A stretch of 64,000 nt of DNA from Hyaloscypha bicolor E (Eukaryota; Ascomycota; Leotiomycetes; Helotiales; Hyaloscyphaceae). Each line of letters begins with the position of its first letter. The stretch's first letter is position 1. Both the position numbers and the translations under genes were made by a program. The stretch is from NCBI RefSeq assembly GCF_002865645.1, contig NW_020194560.1:682001-746000 (forward strand), given 5' to 3'. Below, piece by piece: positions 1 through 11,907 of the stretch. Under the pieces are notes generated by a model. That model worked only from the letters and a program-made list of their open reading frames with translations, was not told the origin of the DNA and ran no database searches.

Positions 1-998
1 CTGATCGACAAGGATATACTGTTCTGGGAAAATTATGGGCCCACAGTCACAGGCTTTTATGTATCGGACGAATTCAACATAGCTGATACTACTGTTCTCA
101 ACGTTAGCTTCGGCGTTGTGAATTGCACTGACAAAAATTCCTGGAACCCTGGAGGCATTCTAGGGATTGGCTTGATCGGTTTTCAGACTATTGCCGCGCA
201 AACTGGACAACCAATTCCGGGCCTTCTAGACCAAATGAAAGCCGAGCAAGTCATTACCGCTTCTACTTATGGGATATATCTAGGCGGCCAATGTGAGCTA
301 ATACTGGTGGGTGTCTCGGGTACAGTGGCTGATATGTGCCAACAGCTTACTGGGATGAAGCCCCAGGCGAGATCACATTCGGAGGCTATAACCCTTCAAG
401 GTTTTCTGGAACCTTAGTTCCTCTACCGTTAGCCCCCTCACCCGACCAATTCCCAAGGCTCCAGATTTGGCTGTCTTCAGTGAGCGTGACGACGAATGGA
501 AAGACAGAACTTCTGCGACCAGAGACACCAAATGCTTTGGGCACTTCTATTCTTCTTGACACAGGAAGTCCGGGATCAGCAATACCTAGCTCTATGTATT
601 ACCAGCTTACGGAAGTGCTCGAAGTCAATCCGGTTACTAATCAGGTAGATTGTGAGTACTTGAATTCCGATGGAGGGTTGACATACACCTTTTATGGGTT
701 TGACGGAAAGTACGCGGACATCTGGGTTCCATTTAAACAAGTTATCCGACCATTCGTGTCTGACGTGTGTTACTTTACTATTACGCCGGAGTACGATTGT
801 TCCAGGGGAGCCACTCATTTTAGCTGCACAACTCTGGGTGAAGACTTCCTTCGAGCTGCATACATCTATGTCAACTATGACAATTCAACGATAAGCATAG
901 CTCAGGCAGCTTACGAGATTCCGAATTTGTACCCTGATGGGATCGAACAGGTTGGCAGCAGAAGTCAAGCGCCTTTGATAGTTCAGCAGTTGGTCTGA
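1..998 (+). CDS. secreted pepsin-like (A1) aspartic protease, 3' part
   Basis: The gene runs in from before base 1. Exon 1 is open in frame 1 to base 292. A 53-bp intron (293-345, donor GTGAGC, acceptor AACAG) joins it in phase to 346-998, which ends in TGA. The seam reads GGQ-SYWDEAPGEITFGG, a smooth A1-family segment. The second catalytic motif, ILLDTGSPGSAIP, has its Asp codon at 558-560. The first DTG motif would lie upstream of the window. Residues such as GGILGIG and GEITFGGYNPSRFSG are typical of fungal secreted or GPI-anchored aspartyl proteases acting at the cell surface or outside. No long C-terminal hydrophobic tail follows (the end is VQQLV), so a GPI anchor is not supported here. 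Base composition is normal, in contrast with the AT island 900 bp downstream. Family assignment is firm; substrate is unknown. Confidence 0.88.
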
Positions 999-1521
999 GA
1001 GCTCGCCTGTTGCTAGTCTGCGCTCTGCCCTTGAACTTCTCTTGTACTTGGGAAATACATAAAAGGATATTGGTGAAAGGTGGTTAGATATAAAATATAA
1101 CGTTAGCTTGAGTAAATTTGGTGGCCGCGGCGGTACGCGAGGCTACCCTTCAATTGAGGTGTCCCCCCCCCCCCCCCCCCCTAGATTTTCACGCTATATT
1201 ACTTCTGATGCTTGGGACGTGATAGGAGTAAACTGAGGTTTGATGATATCGCCAAGCAGGACATGATCAAGTTTGCCAATAGTTTCTGTCTTTCGACTAA
1301 GATATTTGTGGTTCTAGTATTAGGCTATAGCGGGGATACACAGGACACCGAATAAGACCTGCCTTATAATGACTCGGGGCGTGCTCAGGATACTTCTGGC
1401 TCTGCTCAAGTTTTGCTCGGGTTTGTTCACCCTTAGCTCAGGTAAAGGCAGCCGCTGCTCACATCTAGATACTAAAATGGGACCAGCGAAAGCGAGATCA
1501 GAGCCTATCTTTGGTGGTAGT
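999..1521. other. intergenic, with a 19-base poly-C tract
   Basis: No gene seen. The stretch downstream of the protease contains an uninterrupted run of 19 C (1163-1181), which is unusual in fungal DNA and prone to length error. The rest is normal-composition spacer up to the hAT-type MITE. Confidence 0.6.
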
Positions 1522-1751
1522 CAGTGTTCGGCATTAGGTTGAGTTTCATAGGTCCAACCTAGGTAACCTACCGTAGGTTACCTACTTAAAGGATTTATTT
1601 AGGTTTAGGTTTGGTATAGATTATAGGTTGAACCTATTCAGCCTATCAAAATTTGTATATAGGTTAACCTACCTACAGCTCTCAAATTAGGTTAGGTTAC
1701 CTACCTATAAGGGGTGCAGGCCGGGCAGGTTCAACCTAATGCCGAACACTG
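1522..1751. mobile_element. hAT-type MITE, 230 bp
   Basis: The terminal inverted repeats begin CAGTGTTCGGCATTAGGTTGA at the left end (1522) and match the reverse complement of the right end (to 1751). An 8-bp direct repeat, GTGGTAGT, flanks it (1514-1521 and 1752-1759). An 8-bp TSD and ends beginning CAGTG are what the hAT superfamily makes. It has no coding capacity. The interior is itself palindromic: AGGTAACCTAC near 1561 pairs with TAGGTTACCT at 1574-1583. The TSD could also be read as 10 bp (GGTGGTAGTC) with the element one base shorter at each end, which would suggest a Mutator-like origin. The hAT reading is preferred because of the CAGNG end. Confidence 0.8.
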
Positions 1752-1965
1752 GTGGTAGTCAGGTTGAATCAAGAAGTATCTTCTGGCCCATGGCCTTCTT
1801 TCTAAAGGCCGATGATTGCATATAGCTTGTCCTGACCATTCGTGGCTTTGAATGTCGAGAGACGATTTAGATTTTGGGGACAAGGAGGAGAAGGATTTGC
1901 TAACCCTTTTTTGATTCCAATAGTACTATATAATTCTATATAGTATATCTAAAAAAATTAAAGCT

Positions 1966-2850
1966 AATTAATTATAATTAACTATAGTTAATTATATTTG
2001 ATTATGATTTAATTCAGTAAATTTTAACTTGATTTAATTTAGTGAATTTTAACTTGATTTAATTTAATTATAATTAACTATAATTATTATATAATATTAA
2101 AAAAACTTGAATTTCTTAAATAGCTTAAAAAATTATTAAATAACTAATGACTATATTAATAAGATATAAATAAAACTTATAGAATATATATAAGAATATA
2201 AAGCTAGTCTAAATTAGATATAAAAAACTAGATATTTTTCTTAAAAACCTCTTTTTTATCTTTTTATTCTTTTTTATTCTTTTTTATTCTTTTTTATTTC
2301 TCCTTATTTTAAGAAATATTAAGGTTAATTAAAAGTTATTAAGATATTTTCGAATATATTAAATAAAAATAAGTAAGTTTATAATTAAAAGCTTCTTAAT
2401 TAGAGCTATAATTATTGAGATATTTATATATAAAATAAGAGAAAAAGAAAATAACCCGAGAAAAATTATTTATTTATATATAAATTTTTTAGAATTTAGA
2501 AAATTATTTAATAAATATCTAATTAGATATAATTTTCTAATTTTAAAGTATTTATTTATAGTAATAAGATTTATAAAATAGTAAAGAATTATTAGAAAAT
2601 TAAAGAGGTTTTAATATTTTTAGTTTATATTACTTTATTTATTAAATAATATAATACCCGATTTAGTAAAAAGTACTTTAAATAATATAAAATATAAACT
2701 AGTTTAAGCTTTATTTTAGTTTTATTTCGCTTTTAAATCTTTAAATATATAACTAAATAAATAATTATAATTAATTATAATTTAATTCAAAAGCTATAAT
2801 TAAATTAAACTAAATTATTTAATATATTAATACTATATTTATTACTAGCT
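1966..2850 (+). repeat. AT-rich repeat X, copy 1
   Basis: This ~0.9-kb segment matches 60548-61530 in inverted orientation over its whole length. Shared landmarks are the run ACCTCTTTTTTATC, the stretch TTTTCGAATATATTAAATA, and AATACCCGATTTAGTAAAAAG near 2652. Both ends carry arrays of TTAATTATAGTTAA-like units next to a GATTTTAACTTGATTTGATT-like stretch. Differences between copies are mostly C/T and G/A. It could be a solo LTR or a non-autonomous element; no ORF or clear TSD was found, and the exact ends are uncertain. Confidence 0.6.
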
Positions 2851-3621
2851 ATAAAGTCTTTTTATTTTAAATTACTTTATAATATTTTCTAATATTAAAT
2901 AGTATAATTGTAATATTTAAAAAATAGTAATTAATAAAATAATCTTTAATTATTATAATAGCTTTTAAATTTTAAAGAATTTCCTAAATAATTCAAATTT
3001 ATAAAGATTATTCGATTTTCTAATTTATATAACCTTAAATTTACTATTATTAACTAAAAAGCTAATAGTAAAAAAAGACTAGTTTTATATATATAATAAA
3101 ATCTGTTTTTAATTCAAATAAATATATATTTAAAAAAAATTTAGTTTAAAGAAATATATAAATTATTATATAGCTTATAATTATTAGAATTCGGGATTTA
3201 AGGCCTTTAATAAATTTAATAAATTCTAAAATAAAGCCTTAAAAACTATATATTAATAGAATTTAAATATTTTATATAATATTATTATATAATTAGATTA
3301 CTAGTTAAAAAACGAATTATATAAAGAATATTAAAACTTGAATTTAAATTCTTATATATTATTTATTCAAGAAATACTAAAGCTCTTTATATATTTCTAT
3401 ATATATTCTTATATACATTTTTATTTATATATTTTCTATTTATATGTTTTTTATTTATATATTTCTTATTTATATATTTCTTATATATATATTCTTTATT
3501 TATATATTTTATTCGATTTTATAATTAATATTATAAATAAAAAAATAATTAATTAAATATATAAGAATAATAAATATAAAAGAAATTTATAAAAAACTAG
3601 AATATAATATAAAAATAAATT
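2851..3621. other. AT-rich decayed repeat DNA before the copia element
   Basis: No gene. Almost free of CpA/TpG. About 100 bp around 3185-3290 resembles 18990-19085 on the other side of the island (shared AAGGC-TTTAATAA and TATATTAATAGAA-TTTAA blocks), so the two are pieces of one repeat family. A 72-codon Tyr/Ile-rich ORF at 3338-3556 is low-complexity and not credible as a gene. Confidence 0.55.
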
Positions 3622-3626
3622 AAAAG

Positions 3627-3965
3627 TATTAGTATAGCTATTTCTTTAGGAGTCATATATATAGTTACGAGATACGAGATACGGGATATAGGTAATAGGA
3701 TATGGGTAATAGGATATGGGTAATAGGATATGGGTAATAGGATATGAGTAATAGGATATGAAATACGAGATATAGTTATATAACCTCGTATTTCATTAGT
3801 AATTCGACTAGTAAACTAGACCCCTTTAGGCTTAGCAAATTTAGGAATCATATATTAATATTATAATATTATAATTCCTACTTTAGAAAAATAACTTTAC
3901 TAACCTTATATAAATAGTACTTCTATACTTATATAATAGTACTATATATTACTAGTAAACTAATA
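3627..3965 (+). repeat. copia 5' LTR (339 bp)
   Basis: Pairs with 10069-10365 (297 bp). The 42-bp length difference equals three extra units of a 14-bp tandem repeat (GGATATGGGTAATA type, about 3686-3765). Both LTRs share the segment ACTAGTAAACTAGACC / ACTAGTAGACTAGACC and the tail TATATTACTAGTAAAC. Confidence 0.85.
3686..3765 (+). repeat. 14-bp tandem repeat inside the copia 5' LTR
   Basis: Units of GGATATGGGTAATA, about five in a row, the last with GGG changed to GAG. The matching part of the 3' LTR (about 10125-10175) holds only degenerate, fewer units. The array lies in the U3 part of the LTR, where promoter elements normally sit. Confidence 0.8.
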
Positions 3966-4082
3966 CTAATTAGTTTATATTCAGATTAGAATAAGATCTA
4001 TTTATATATATAAATCAGGAAGAATTAAGCTATACTTACCTAAAATTCAGTTATTTAGGGATAAAGCCATTATTCTAGTTAA

Positions 4083-4345
4083 AAAAGAAATAACTATTAA
4101 TCCTATTATTTATAATTTGGTTATATAGGCAGGAAAAATACTTAATCTTACTAAAGTCCAATTATATTATATTAAAGAAAGAAATATCTATTAGTCCTAT
4201 TATTTATAATTCGGTTATATAAGTAGGAAAAATACTTAATCTTACTAAGGTCCAATTATATTATATTAAAGAAAGAAATATCTATTAGTTCTATTATTTA
4301 TAATTCGGTTATATAGGTAGGAAAAATACTTAATCTTACTAAGTA
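4083..4345 (+). repeat. 94-bp tandem repeat in the copia leader
   Basis: About 2.7 copies with a period of 94 bp; the landmark TCCTATTATTTATAAT recurs at 4101, 4195 and 4289 (last with C to T). It lies shortly after the 5' LTR, ahead of the readable gag. Units differ only by a few transitions. Confidence 0.85.
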
Positions 4346-4609
4346 CTAAAATAATTAGCTATTTTAGCTATCCTACTTTATTCCTATTTAATTCCTATAA
4401 AATCCTTTTAAAAACTATCTTTTTTTAAATTCCTGGGGCTCTTAAGCTTTAGAATTATTAAGTTCTTCCGGAATCTTAATATTTCATTTCTTAAATTTCA
4501 TTCCCTAAATTTCTTATTATAAACGAAATTTTTACTTTAAATATAATACCTTCTATAAATTACTTACTTTATAAACTATCTTCCTTTTTATAAATTTACT
4601 TTTCTTATA

Positions 4610-7600
4610 AACTACTATACCTCAAACTAGATACAAGCCTATAAAACATATAATAACGAAATATATTATAGTAAATAATTCCTTTATTAGATCTATCTAA
4701 TCTAATTACTTTATATATAATAATAATTATAAGAAATTAATAAGAAAATAAAGATATGAAATTAATCTAAATTTTATTAAAGTAAATAAAATAACTAAGT
4801 TCTTAAATACTAAGCTATTTTAATATATTCTCTATAAAATAATTAATTATAATCTTTAGAAGCTATTTAGATATAATTTTAAGGATTTTACTTATTAAGA
4901 GAACTTTAATAAATTTGAACTCCCGGAAATATTATATTTATATAAGATCTTTTAGTATAATAACATATTTATATAATAGAATAGTACTATTAATACTATT
5001 ATAAATACCCTATATACTATTATAAAGGAGAATATATAGTATATATAATTAAATAAGGATATATTAGTAGCTAGACTAGATCTTATTAAGGAACTAAACC
5101 TATTAGACTTTATTATTCTTATAAAAAATAAGTATTTAGAACCTATTATCTTTAATATTCCTATATTATTACCTTCTTTATTATTTTCTTTACTATTATA
5201 TCCTATATCTTTACTAGATTTATATACTAGTATAAAAGCTCTAGAAATAAATAATATTCTCTTACTAATTCTATTACTACTACTATAATTATATTCGAAT
5301 AATCCTTAATTTCCTTTAATTATAAAACTTATTAGGGAAATCGCTAAGATCTATATTAAAAAGTAAAAGTATAATAGATTTAATAGTAATTTTAATTATA
5401 AACTTACTATTTTCCTTAATATTTACTAATATATAAAGCTTTTATAAAAGATACTAATGCGAGCTTTTCTTACTATACTAAAAAAACTAGCTTAAAACTA
5501 CTTCTATAATAACTAGCTTTCTTAATACATATATAAAGAGGCTTATATTAATATTTATAGCTTCTTTAAAAGCCCTGGATTCAAATATTAAAATTTAGAT
5601 AAATAGAATATTACTATATTAGCTTCTATAATAGCTAAATTTCCGGAAAAGACAATATTTGAGACTATTTAATTACTAATTAATAAACTATATTAACTAT
5701 AATATAGTCTTATACCTAATTTGCGAAATACTAAATTCTTTTATAATAAAATTATTATCTCTTATTAAGGCTTTCGAATATATAAATATATAATCTCAGA
5801 CTTTTTTATAAATCTCGACTAGCTTATTAATAAGCTCTAGTTATTTATTACTATATATAAGAGTAAATAATAAGCTAATCCCGAAATCTTCTTTACTAAT
5901 TAATAATATTACTCTTAAAACTCTTTAAGCTATTATTTCTCCGGAAATTATTAATATAAATCTAGCCATAATTTCGGAACCCGAAATAACTATTTCAAGC
6001 CCTATAATTATAATAATTATACCCTAAAGTCGTGTTTTATATATAAGAAACCCGAATACTACTTATAGAAATATATATTAGAGAAATAAGAAACTAAGAA
6101 AGCTTAATTTAGGAATAGAAATATCTATTAGTTTAGATCCCGAAATACTTGCAATTTTAATAAATGCTTTAGTAATACTTATATATAATATATTACTAAA
6201 GCTAAAAATAAAGAAAATAATAAAAATAATAAGAATAAACTAGTAAATAATGCTTTTAAGGCCTTATTAGTAGAAATAAATAAAGAAAAGAAATATTACC
6301 CAGATTTTTACTTTACTTTAGTTAAGAGCTTTTTAGCTACTCTTGCCGCTCTTACTTTACTAATAATTATAGCTAATATCTTTATAAATAACCTTATTTC
6401 TCTTTTTCTTATATATTAGATAACAGGCAAAAACTATATCTTAGAGCCTATTAAACTCTTAATAAAAAATACCTAGACTTTTATAATTAATAGTATATTA
6501 AGATATAATACTTATTACTTTTATAAAGTTATAATTAATACTAGAGCCTCTAGATACTTAATTACTAGTTCTAACTAATTTCAAGCTCTTTAGTAAACTA
6601 ATAATAGTATTAAACTTAATAAAATTACTAAAAATTAAGTTAATATCTAGTTTAATATTAGATCTATATTTTTTATTAAATCTATAATAGTAAGTATACT
6701 AATTAGGCAAGTATAATTCTATATTATATTTTTATAAACTTTATTTTTATTTAGCTTAGCTAATATAAATAAACTAGGAATTTACTTTAATAATTTTATT
6801 AATTATCTTATTACTTTTACTAGAAAATATATACCTATAATATAATATTTCAGATACTTTTTCTTGCTTTAGAATATTATATTATAAGGCTTTATTTCCG
6901 AATTCTTTACTTATAACTCTTGCTTTCTTATAAAATTTAAATTATAATATCTATATTATTATTTTAGTTATTTATTTATTAGTAAGCTCCGAAATATACT
7001 AGAATAAGCAGGCTATAATATTAATATAGAAGCCCTTAAGTATCTTATAAAGTATTATAAGTAATACTAGAAATATAGCTAATTACCCGAATAATTTAAG
7101 TTTAATCTAAAAAATAATATTAGCTTTAATTACTTTATTATTATTAATATTTTCTATATTTCCGGTAAGCCTATACTTTATATTATTAATAAAGGCACTT
7201 AATATTAAGCTAGCTAATAGCTCTAGAATATTAGTATAATATATACCTGAAATATATTCAAGTAATACTAGATTAATAACTATTTAGGCCCTCCTAATTA
7301 GATTATAGTAAATGCCAGAAAGTAGTTTATTAGTAAGAAGTTCGCTTAGCTTGCAAATATTATAGGAACTAAAGTCAAGATTATTCTTATAAAAGCTTAT
7401 AACTCCGTCGGAATTATAGAATACTATTATAGCCTAATTTAATATATTTATCTTATTATTATAGCTAAAGTTAACGGAATTAATAAGAATATTATACTTT
7501 AAATAGCTTTTAAGGCTATTAATAATTTTATAAAACCTAATAGTATTATCCTAATTCTTTTAGTTTATAGTGCTTTACCCTAAATAACTAAATATAATAC

Positions 7601-9735
7601 CCTATTACTTACTATATTATAGTAATTAATAGTACTTAAGAAAGTAATAGTAGAAATTTAGAAACTTCGAGCTAGATATTAAATTATAAATACTTTAAAT
7701 ATCCGAAATAGTTCTAGTATTACTAATATTACTTTCTGTTTAACCTCTATAAAGCCCTTTTATATAAGGAATATTAAGGTTATTACTAATAGTTCTAAAC
7801 TTAAACTTATTCCCGAACCTAATAATAAGGCCAAAAGTAATACGGGTATAATTTCTCTTACTATTCCTGCTATTTCACTAAAGTATAATAAAGAATACTC
7901 TTATAAGACCCCGGATATTATAGTATTTGTTACGAGCACAAGATCTAGGGCCTGGAAGGCGTGGTTAGACTGTCTCTATTTCGACGATTCAAAGCTAAAG
8001 AGAGAAGAGGATCCCGAAGGGGCCTCGGATCTAAATAATCGCGAGCTACGCACGGGCCCACGTGCTAGCTTAAGCTCGGGGTCACGTGCAACGATCAGGT
8101 GACTACAGATGCCTCGCTCAGATGCCAGATGCCTCTCTAGCTCTAGTCTAACCCCTACTAGTACCGTATATCGTAACAACCGTAACAGTATTCCTATAGG
8201 ATAATAAACTATATAAGAATTCCCGTTAAGTTAAAGTTACTAGCCTCCTAAAAAAGAATATATTTGAGGTTATTTCTAGATCTCAGGTACTAAAGGAAAT
8301 ATATATCTTTAATTTCCGGTTTATTAATAAGATTAAGAATAAGAATATAGAGAAAAAGCTTAAGAAGTTAAGACTAGTTATTTAAGCTTATAATAATAGT
8401 AAGAAATATATAATATTAATATAATTACCTATTATCTAATATATTAGCCAGAGAATTATCCTTAGTATTACTATTATAATAATAAATACTATGAATTTAT
8501 ATTTATATAATATCTTATAAGCTTATATCTAATTAATAATCTTATTTAATTATAATTTCTATATTAACTTATCTTATAAGCTTACTAGAAAGCTAAATCT
8601 AAAGAATAATTCTATTCTAAAGATTATAAAACCACTATATAGTATATTAGAAACTAGGAATTACTAGTTTAAGACTTATTATTCCTATTATATTAATAAG
8701 CTTTCTATAAAATAATCGACTTATAATTCTTGCCTCTTCTATAGTAAGTAATTCTTCGGAATTATTAGCCTTTAAACTAATAATACCTTATTTATTAGAA
8801 CTAATAATTTTATAAAGGCAAAGTAACTAAAGCTTTATAAGGCTAAGTTCTTGGCTAAAAAGTATAAATTCCTTACTTTTAACTATAATCTCAAGTTTAA
8901 TAGAGGTATTATTTATACGGATATTACTAGAATTATTCTTATATAAAAATACTAATATAAAAACCTTCGAACTATTTCTATAAAGAATATTACTACTATA
9001 AGTAATAAGAATACTATTTATTAAAACCTTTCTATTAAGAACTAATATATTACCTAATATACTAAAGAAGTATATATTATATTAGTCTATTAACTAGAAG
9101 CTTTATATAACCTATTAATTACTACTTAAGTTATTAAACTCTCGGGAACTAATATAAAAGTACTTAATAAGTATATTTAATAGCAAATTAAGAATACTAC
9201 TAGAGAACTAAGATTTATAAAGCTAGTAAAGGAGTTCTTATATTTAATTGTTTTTATAAATACTTTATTTATAAATAATAAAAATCTTTTTTCCTAAATC
9301 GGATATATTCTAGTTCTAGTAAATAGGACTAGATATACTAATATTATTTACTAGTTCTTTACTAAATATAAGAAAGTTACTAGAAGCATTCTAGCTTTAG
9401 AACTCTATAGTATAGCTCACGGTTTTAATATGGGTATTTTAGTTAAATCTATAATTAATAAAATACTAGAAATAGAACTATTACTAGTTATTTATACGGA
9501 TTTAAAGTCATTATATGAATGCCTTATTAAATTGGGTACTACTCGAGAGAAATGTCTAATAATTAATATAATATATCTCTACCAGGTATACGAATAATAA
9601 AAGATTACGGAAGTTAAGTAAATTAAGGGAGAATTAAATCCTACTAACTCTATAACAAAATTAAAGCTATTAAACGCCCTCAAGTGCCTTATTAATACGA
9701 ATACTATATAATTAGATATAGAGAAATGGGTTAAA
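4610..9735 (+). pseudogene. copia gag-pol polyprotein, destroyed by RIP
   Basis: Several domains can be read through stops. A Gag-type zinc-binding segment lies at about 6033 (reads CFIYKKPEYY, the second Cys and later residues turned to Tyr). A protease motif at about 6525-6555 reads INTRAS where DTGAS is expected. The reverse transcriptase lies around 8350-8700, and RNase H at about 9390-9680, with the recognisable segments SIAHGFNMG and LYECLIKLGTTREK. TAA or TAG stand where Gln, Trp or Arg would be. In a working element this polyprotein makes the virus-like particle, copies the RNA and integrates the cDNA. Start and end are approximate because no single frame stays open; the linker between integrase and RT is the undamaged stretch described separately. 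Confidence 0.75.
7925..8190 (+). other. RIP-escaped GC-normal island within copia pol
   Basis: Composition changes abruptly from about 20% to about 50% GC and CpA/TpG return. The plus-strand frame is open across most of it, in register with the damaged pol (reads VFVTSTRSRAWKAWLDCLYF, then a Ser/Arg-rich linker, with one TGA). It corresponds to the poorly conserved linker between integrase and reverse transcriptase of fungal copia elements. The minus-strand 67-codon ORF here is only a shadow of it. Confidence 0.7.
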
Positions 9736-9774
9736 TACAAATAGAATAGGAAATAAATATATGAATAAGAGGAT

Positions 9775-9862
9775 ATATATAGAGATTCCCTTAGTATCTA
9801 GTATCTGGGCATCTGATATCTAGGTATCTGGCATCTGGGCATCTGGTATCTGAGTATCTGGT
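9775..9862 (+). repeat. imperfect CATCTGG repeats near the copia 3' end
   Basis: Reiterated GTATCTGG / GCATCTGG units between the end of pol and the 3' LTR. A separate 26-bp sequence starting TCTGGTACTAGGCCGG occurs at about 9856 and again at about 9981. This stretch keeps TpG and CpA and is therefore less RIP-damaged than pol. Confidence 0.65.
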
Positions 9863-9902
9863 ACTAGGCCGGATTAGGGAATATAGACATATGAGAGGAG
9901 AG

Positions 9903-9938
9903 GTTATATATAAAAGGCCGCGGCTTTTAGTATATAAC
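9903..9938. promoter_or_regulatory. 36-nt palindrome, copy a (copia 3' region)
   Basis: Left half GTTATATATAAAAGGCCG, right half CGGCTTTTAGTATATAAC: near-perfect self-complementarity with a TATA-box-like arm. Same 36-nt length and sequence type as copies at 18367, 39020, 52410 and 59044. The call as regulatory is a guess from the TATATAAAA core; a structural or mobile role is equally open. Confidence 0.5.
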
Positions 9939-10068
9939 TAAAACCTCAAAAGCAATATAGATATATAGAGCATTTGGGGAATCTGGTACTAGGCCGGATT
10001 AGGGAATTTGTATGCAATTAGAGGGAAGTACTATTTTCTGTTTTTCGCGTTTTCTAGAAAGTTTCTAG

Positions 10069-10365
10069 TATTAGTATAGCTATTCTTTTGGGAGTTATAT
10101 ACGTAGTTACGGGACACGGGATACGGGACATAAGTAATAGGATATAGGCAATGAGATATGGGATACGGGATATAGTTATGTGACCTTGTATCCTATTAGT
10201 AACTCAACTAGTAGACTAGACCTCTTTAGGCTTAGTAGATTTAGGGATTACATATTAATACCACAATACTATAATCCCTATTTCAGAAGAATAACTTTAC
10301 TAACCTTATATAAATAGTACTTTTATACCTATATAATAGTACTATATATTACTAGTAAACCGACA
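10069..10365 (+). repeat. copia 3' LTR (297 bp)
   Basis: Begins TATTAGTATAGC and ends AGTAAACCGACA, followed by the TSD AAAAG. It retains CpG and TpG sites lost in the 5' LTR and has three fewer 14-bp units. Confidence 0.85.
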
Positions 10366-10370
10366 AAAAG

Positions 10371-11628
10371 CTTTTAAAAGAGAAAAAGTATTATAAGGGC
10401 TTATATTAGTAATAAATTAGCTATATAAACTTATAAAAGAATTTAGAAAACTTTATAAATAAAGAATAGTCTAATAAAGAATTTATAAATAGAAAAAAAA
10501 GAAATATAAATTAGAAAAAGTATTATATTCTATTATTTTACTAATAAATTTAGTATTATATAATTATAATAATATATATAACTAGCTAGTATTTAGAATA
10601 CTAAAGCTCTTATATTTATAAGCTTTTTTCCTTAAATTAGAATTCTTGAATTAAGAACTATTCTATTTATTTTCTAAATTCAGAAACTTTATTTTATAAT
10701 AAAAAGAATTAGAAAGACTTAATAAATAAATAAAAGAGCTTTATAGGCTTAGAAAATAATTAGAAAAGTTTTCTAAATAAGAATAAGACTTAAAAAAAAA
10801 GACTTATAAATAAGAATATAAATAAAAGTAAATTTTAAAAAAGGCTTATAAAAATAAATAAAATTTAGAAGAATTTATAAATAGAAAAAAAATCTTTATA
10901 AATAAGAATAAGATTTAAAAAAGCCTATAAAAAAACCAGAAAATTCGAGAGAACTTTATAGCTTTAATAAATGGCCTATAAAAGTAATATTATTTCTTTT
11001 ATAATTATTATAAATTCAGGTTTCTAGATTTAGAAAATAAAATAAAATAGTTTTATTTCGAGAATTCTAAACTAAAAAAAGAAACTTATAAATATAGAAG
11101 CTTAATATTTTAAATATTATTATTATTATATAATATTAAATTTATTAATAAAGTAATAAAATATAATAATAATTAAAAAAAAGTCTTTTATAAACTTTAG
11201 TTAGTTTTTTATTTATAATATATACCGGAAATAAAATAAATAAACTAAGTTTAATATATAAGACAAAAAGCTAAATATTTAAATAAAAGCTTTTAAAAAA
11301 ACTAATTTCTTATATATTTATATATTATATTAATATAAACTTATAAATATAATATAGCTATAATTAAAAAAAATTAAAAATTAAAAATAAAAGAAAAAGT
11401 TTAATAAATAAAAGTAAAGCTTAAAATAGTTTATTAAAAAAAAAGCTTTATAAATATAATTATAAAATATAATAATTTATAAAAAAAGAGAAAGCTTTAT
11501 ATAAAACTAAAATTATATAACTTTTTAATTTTAAATTAAAATTAGAATAAAATTAAAAACTAGTTTTAAAGCTTATATAAAACTATTAGATTTAAATTTT
11601 AATAAAATAGTTCTAATTTTATAGCCTT
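10371..11628. other. AT-rich decayed repeat between copia and gypsy
   Basis: No intact gene. A plus-strand reading through stops gives Glu/Lys/Leu-rich heptad-like protein (for example IKELYRLRK and EFINRKK) across about 10380-10950, suggesting a former coiled-coil coding region of another transposon. The family was not recognised. The remainder is A/T-only sequence. Confidence 0.5.
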
Positions 11629-11633
11629 ATTAC

Positions 11634-11907
11634 TATTATAATTCCTAGATGTCCGGTATTTAAGATATCTCGCTAGATATTAAATGCCTCCTAAATATAT
11701 ATAATACGGCCGCTTTATTATAGAAGTATATTTGGAATATACTAGAGATATTTAGAAAGCTAAGCCCCTTTAGAACTAATATACTATAAGATATATATAC
11801 TTTTTCGTAGTCTCCTATATTCTAGTTTTCTTTTCCTTAGCTTTAAATTATTTTTATAAGAAATCTTTTATCTTGCTTTCCAAGCCCTAAATGTTATATT
11901 TATAATA
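11634..11907 (+). repeat. gypsy chromovirus 5' LTR (274 bp)
   Basis: Matches 18514-18787 along its full length, sharing GAAGTATATTTGGAATATAC and TTGCTTTCCAAGCCCTAAATG. Differences are dominated by C/T and G/A, with more T/A here. Confidence 0.85.

Larger units (their letters stand above)
3627..10365 (+). mobile_element. Ty1/copia LTR retrotransposon, RIP-damaged, 6.7 kb
   Basis: Two direct LTRs (3627-3965 and 10069-10365) are flanked by a perfect 5-bp TSD, AAAAG (3622-3626 and 10366-10370). The LTR starts TATTAGTATAGC (ancestral TG changed to TA) and ends CGACA in the 3' copy against TAATA in the 5' copy, which is exactly what C-to-T and G-to-A change would produce. The internal part reads as a plus-strand gag-pol with protease, integrase, reverse transcriptase and RNase H in copia order, riddled with stops. 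It is non-autonomous now. The 5' LTR is much more heavily mutated than the 3' LTR. Confidence 0.88.

Noticed and set aside
3338..3556. 72-codon ORF in the AT island
   Set aside because: Composed of Tyr/Ile/Phe repeats from a TTTATATAT microsatellite; low complexity.
4083..4345. CRISPR-like array
   Set aside because: Units are contiguous 94-bp tandem copies without unique spacers, inside a eukaryotic retrotransposon.
7976..8179. 67-codon minus-strand ORF
   Set aside because: Antisense shadow of the RIP-escaped copia linker, whose plus-strand frame matches pol.
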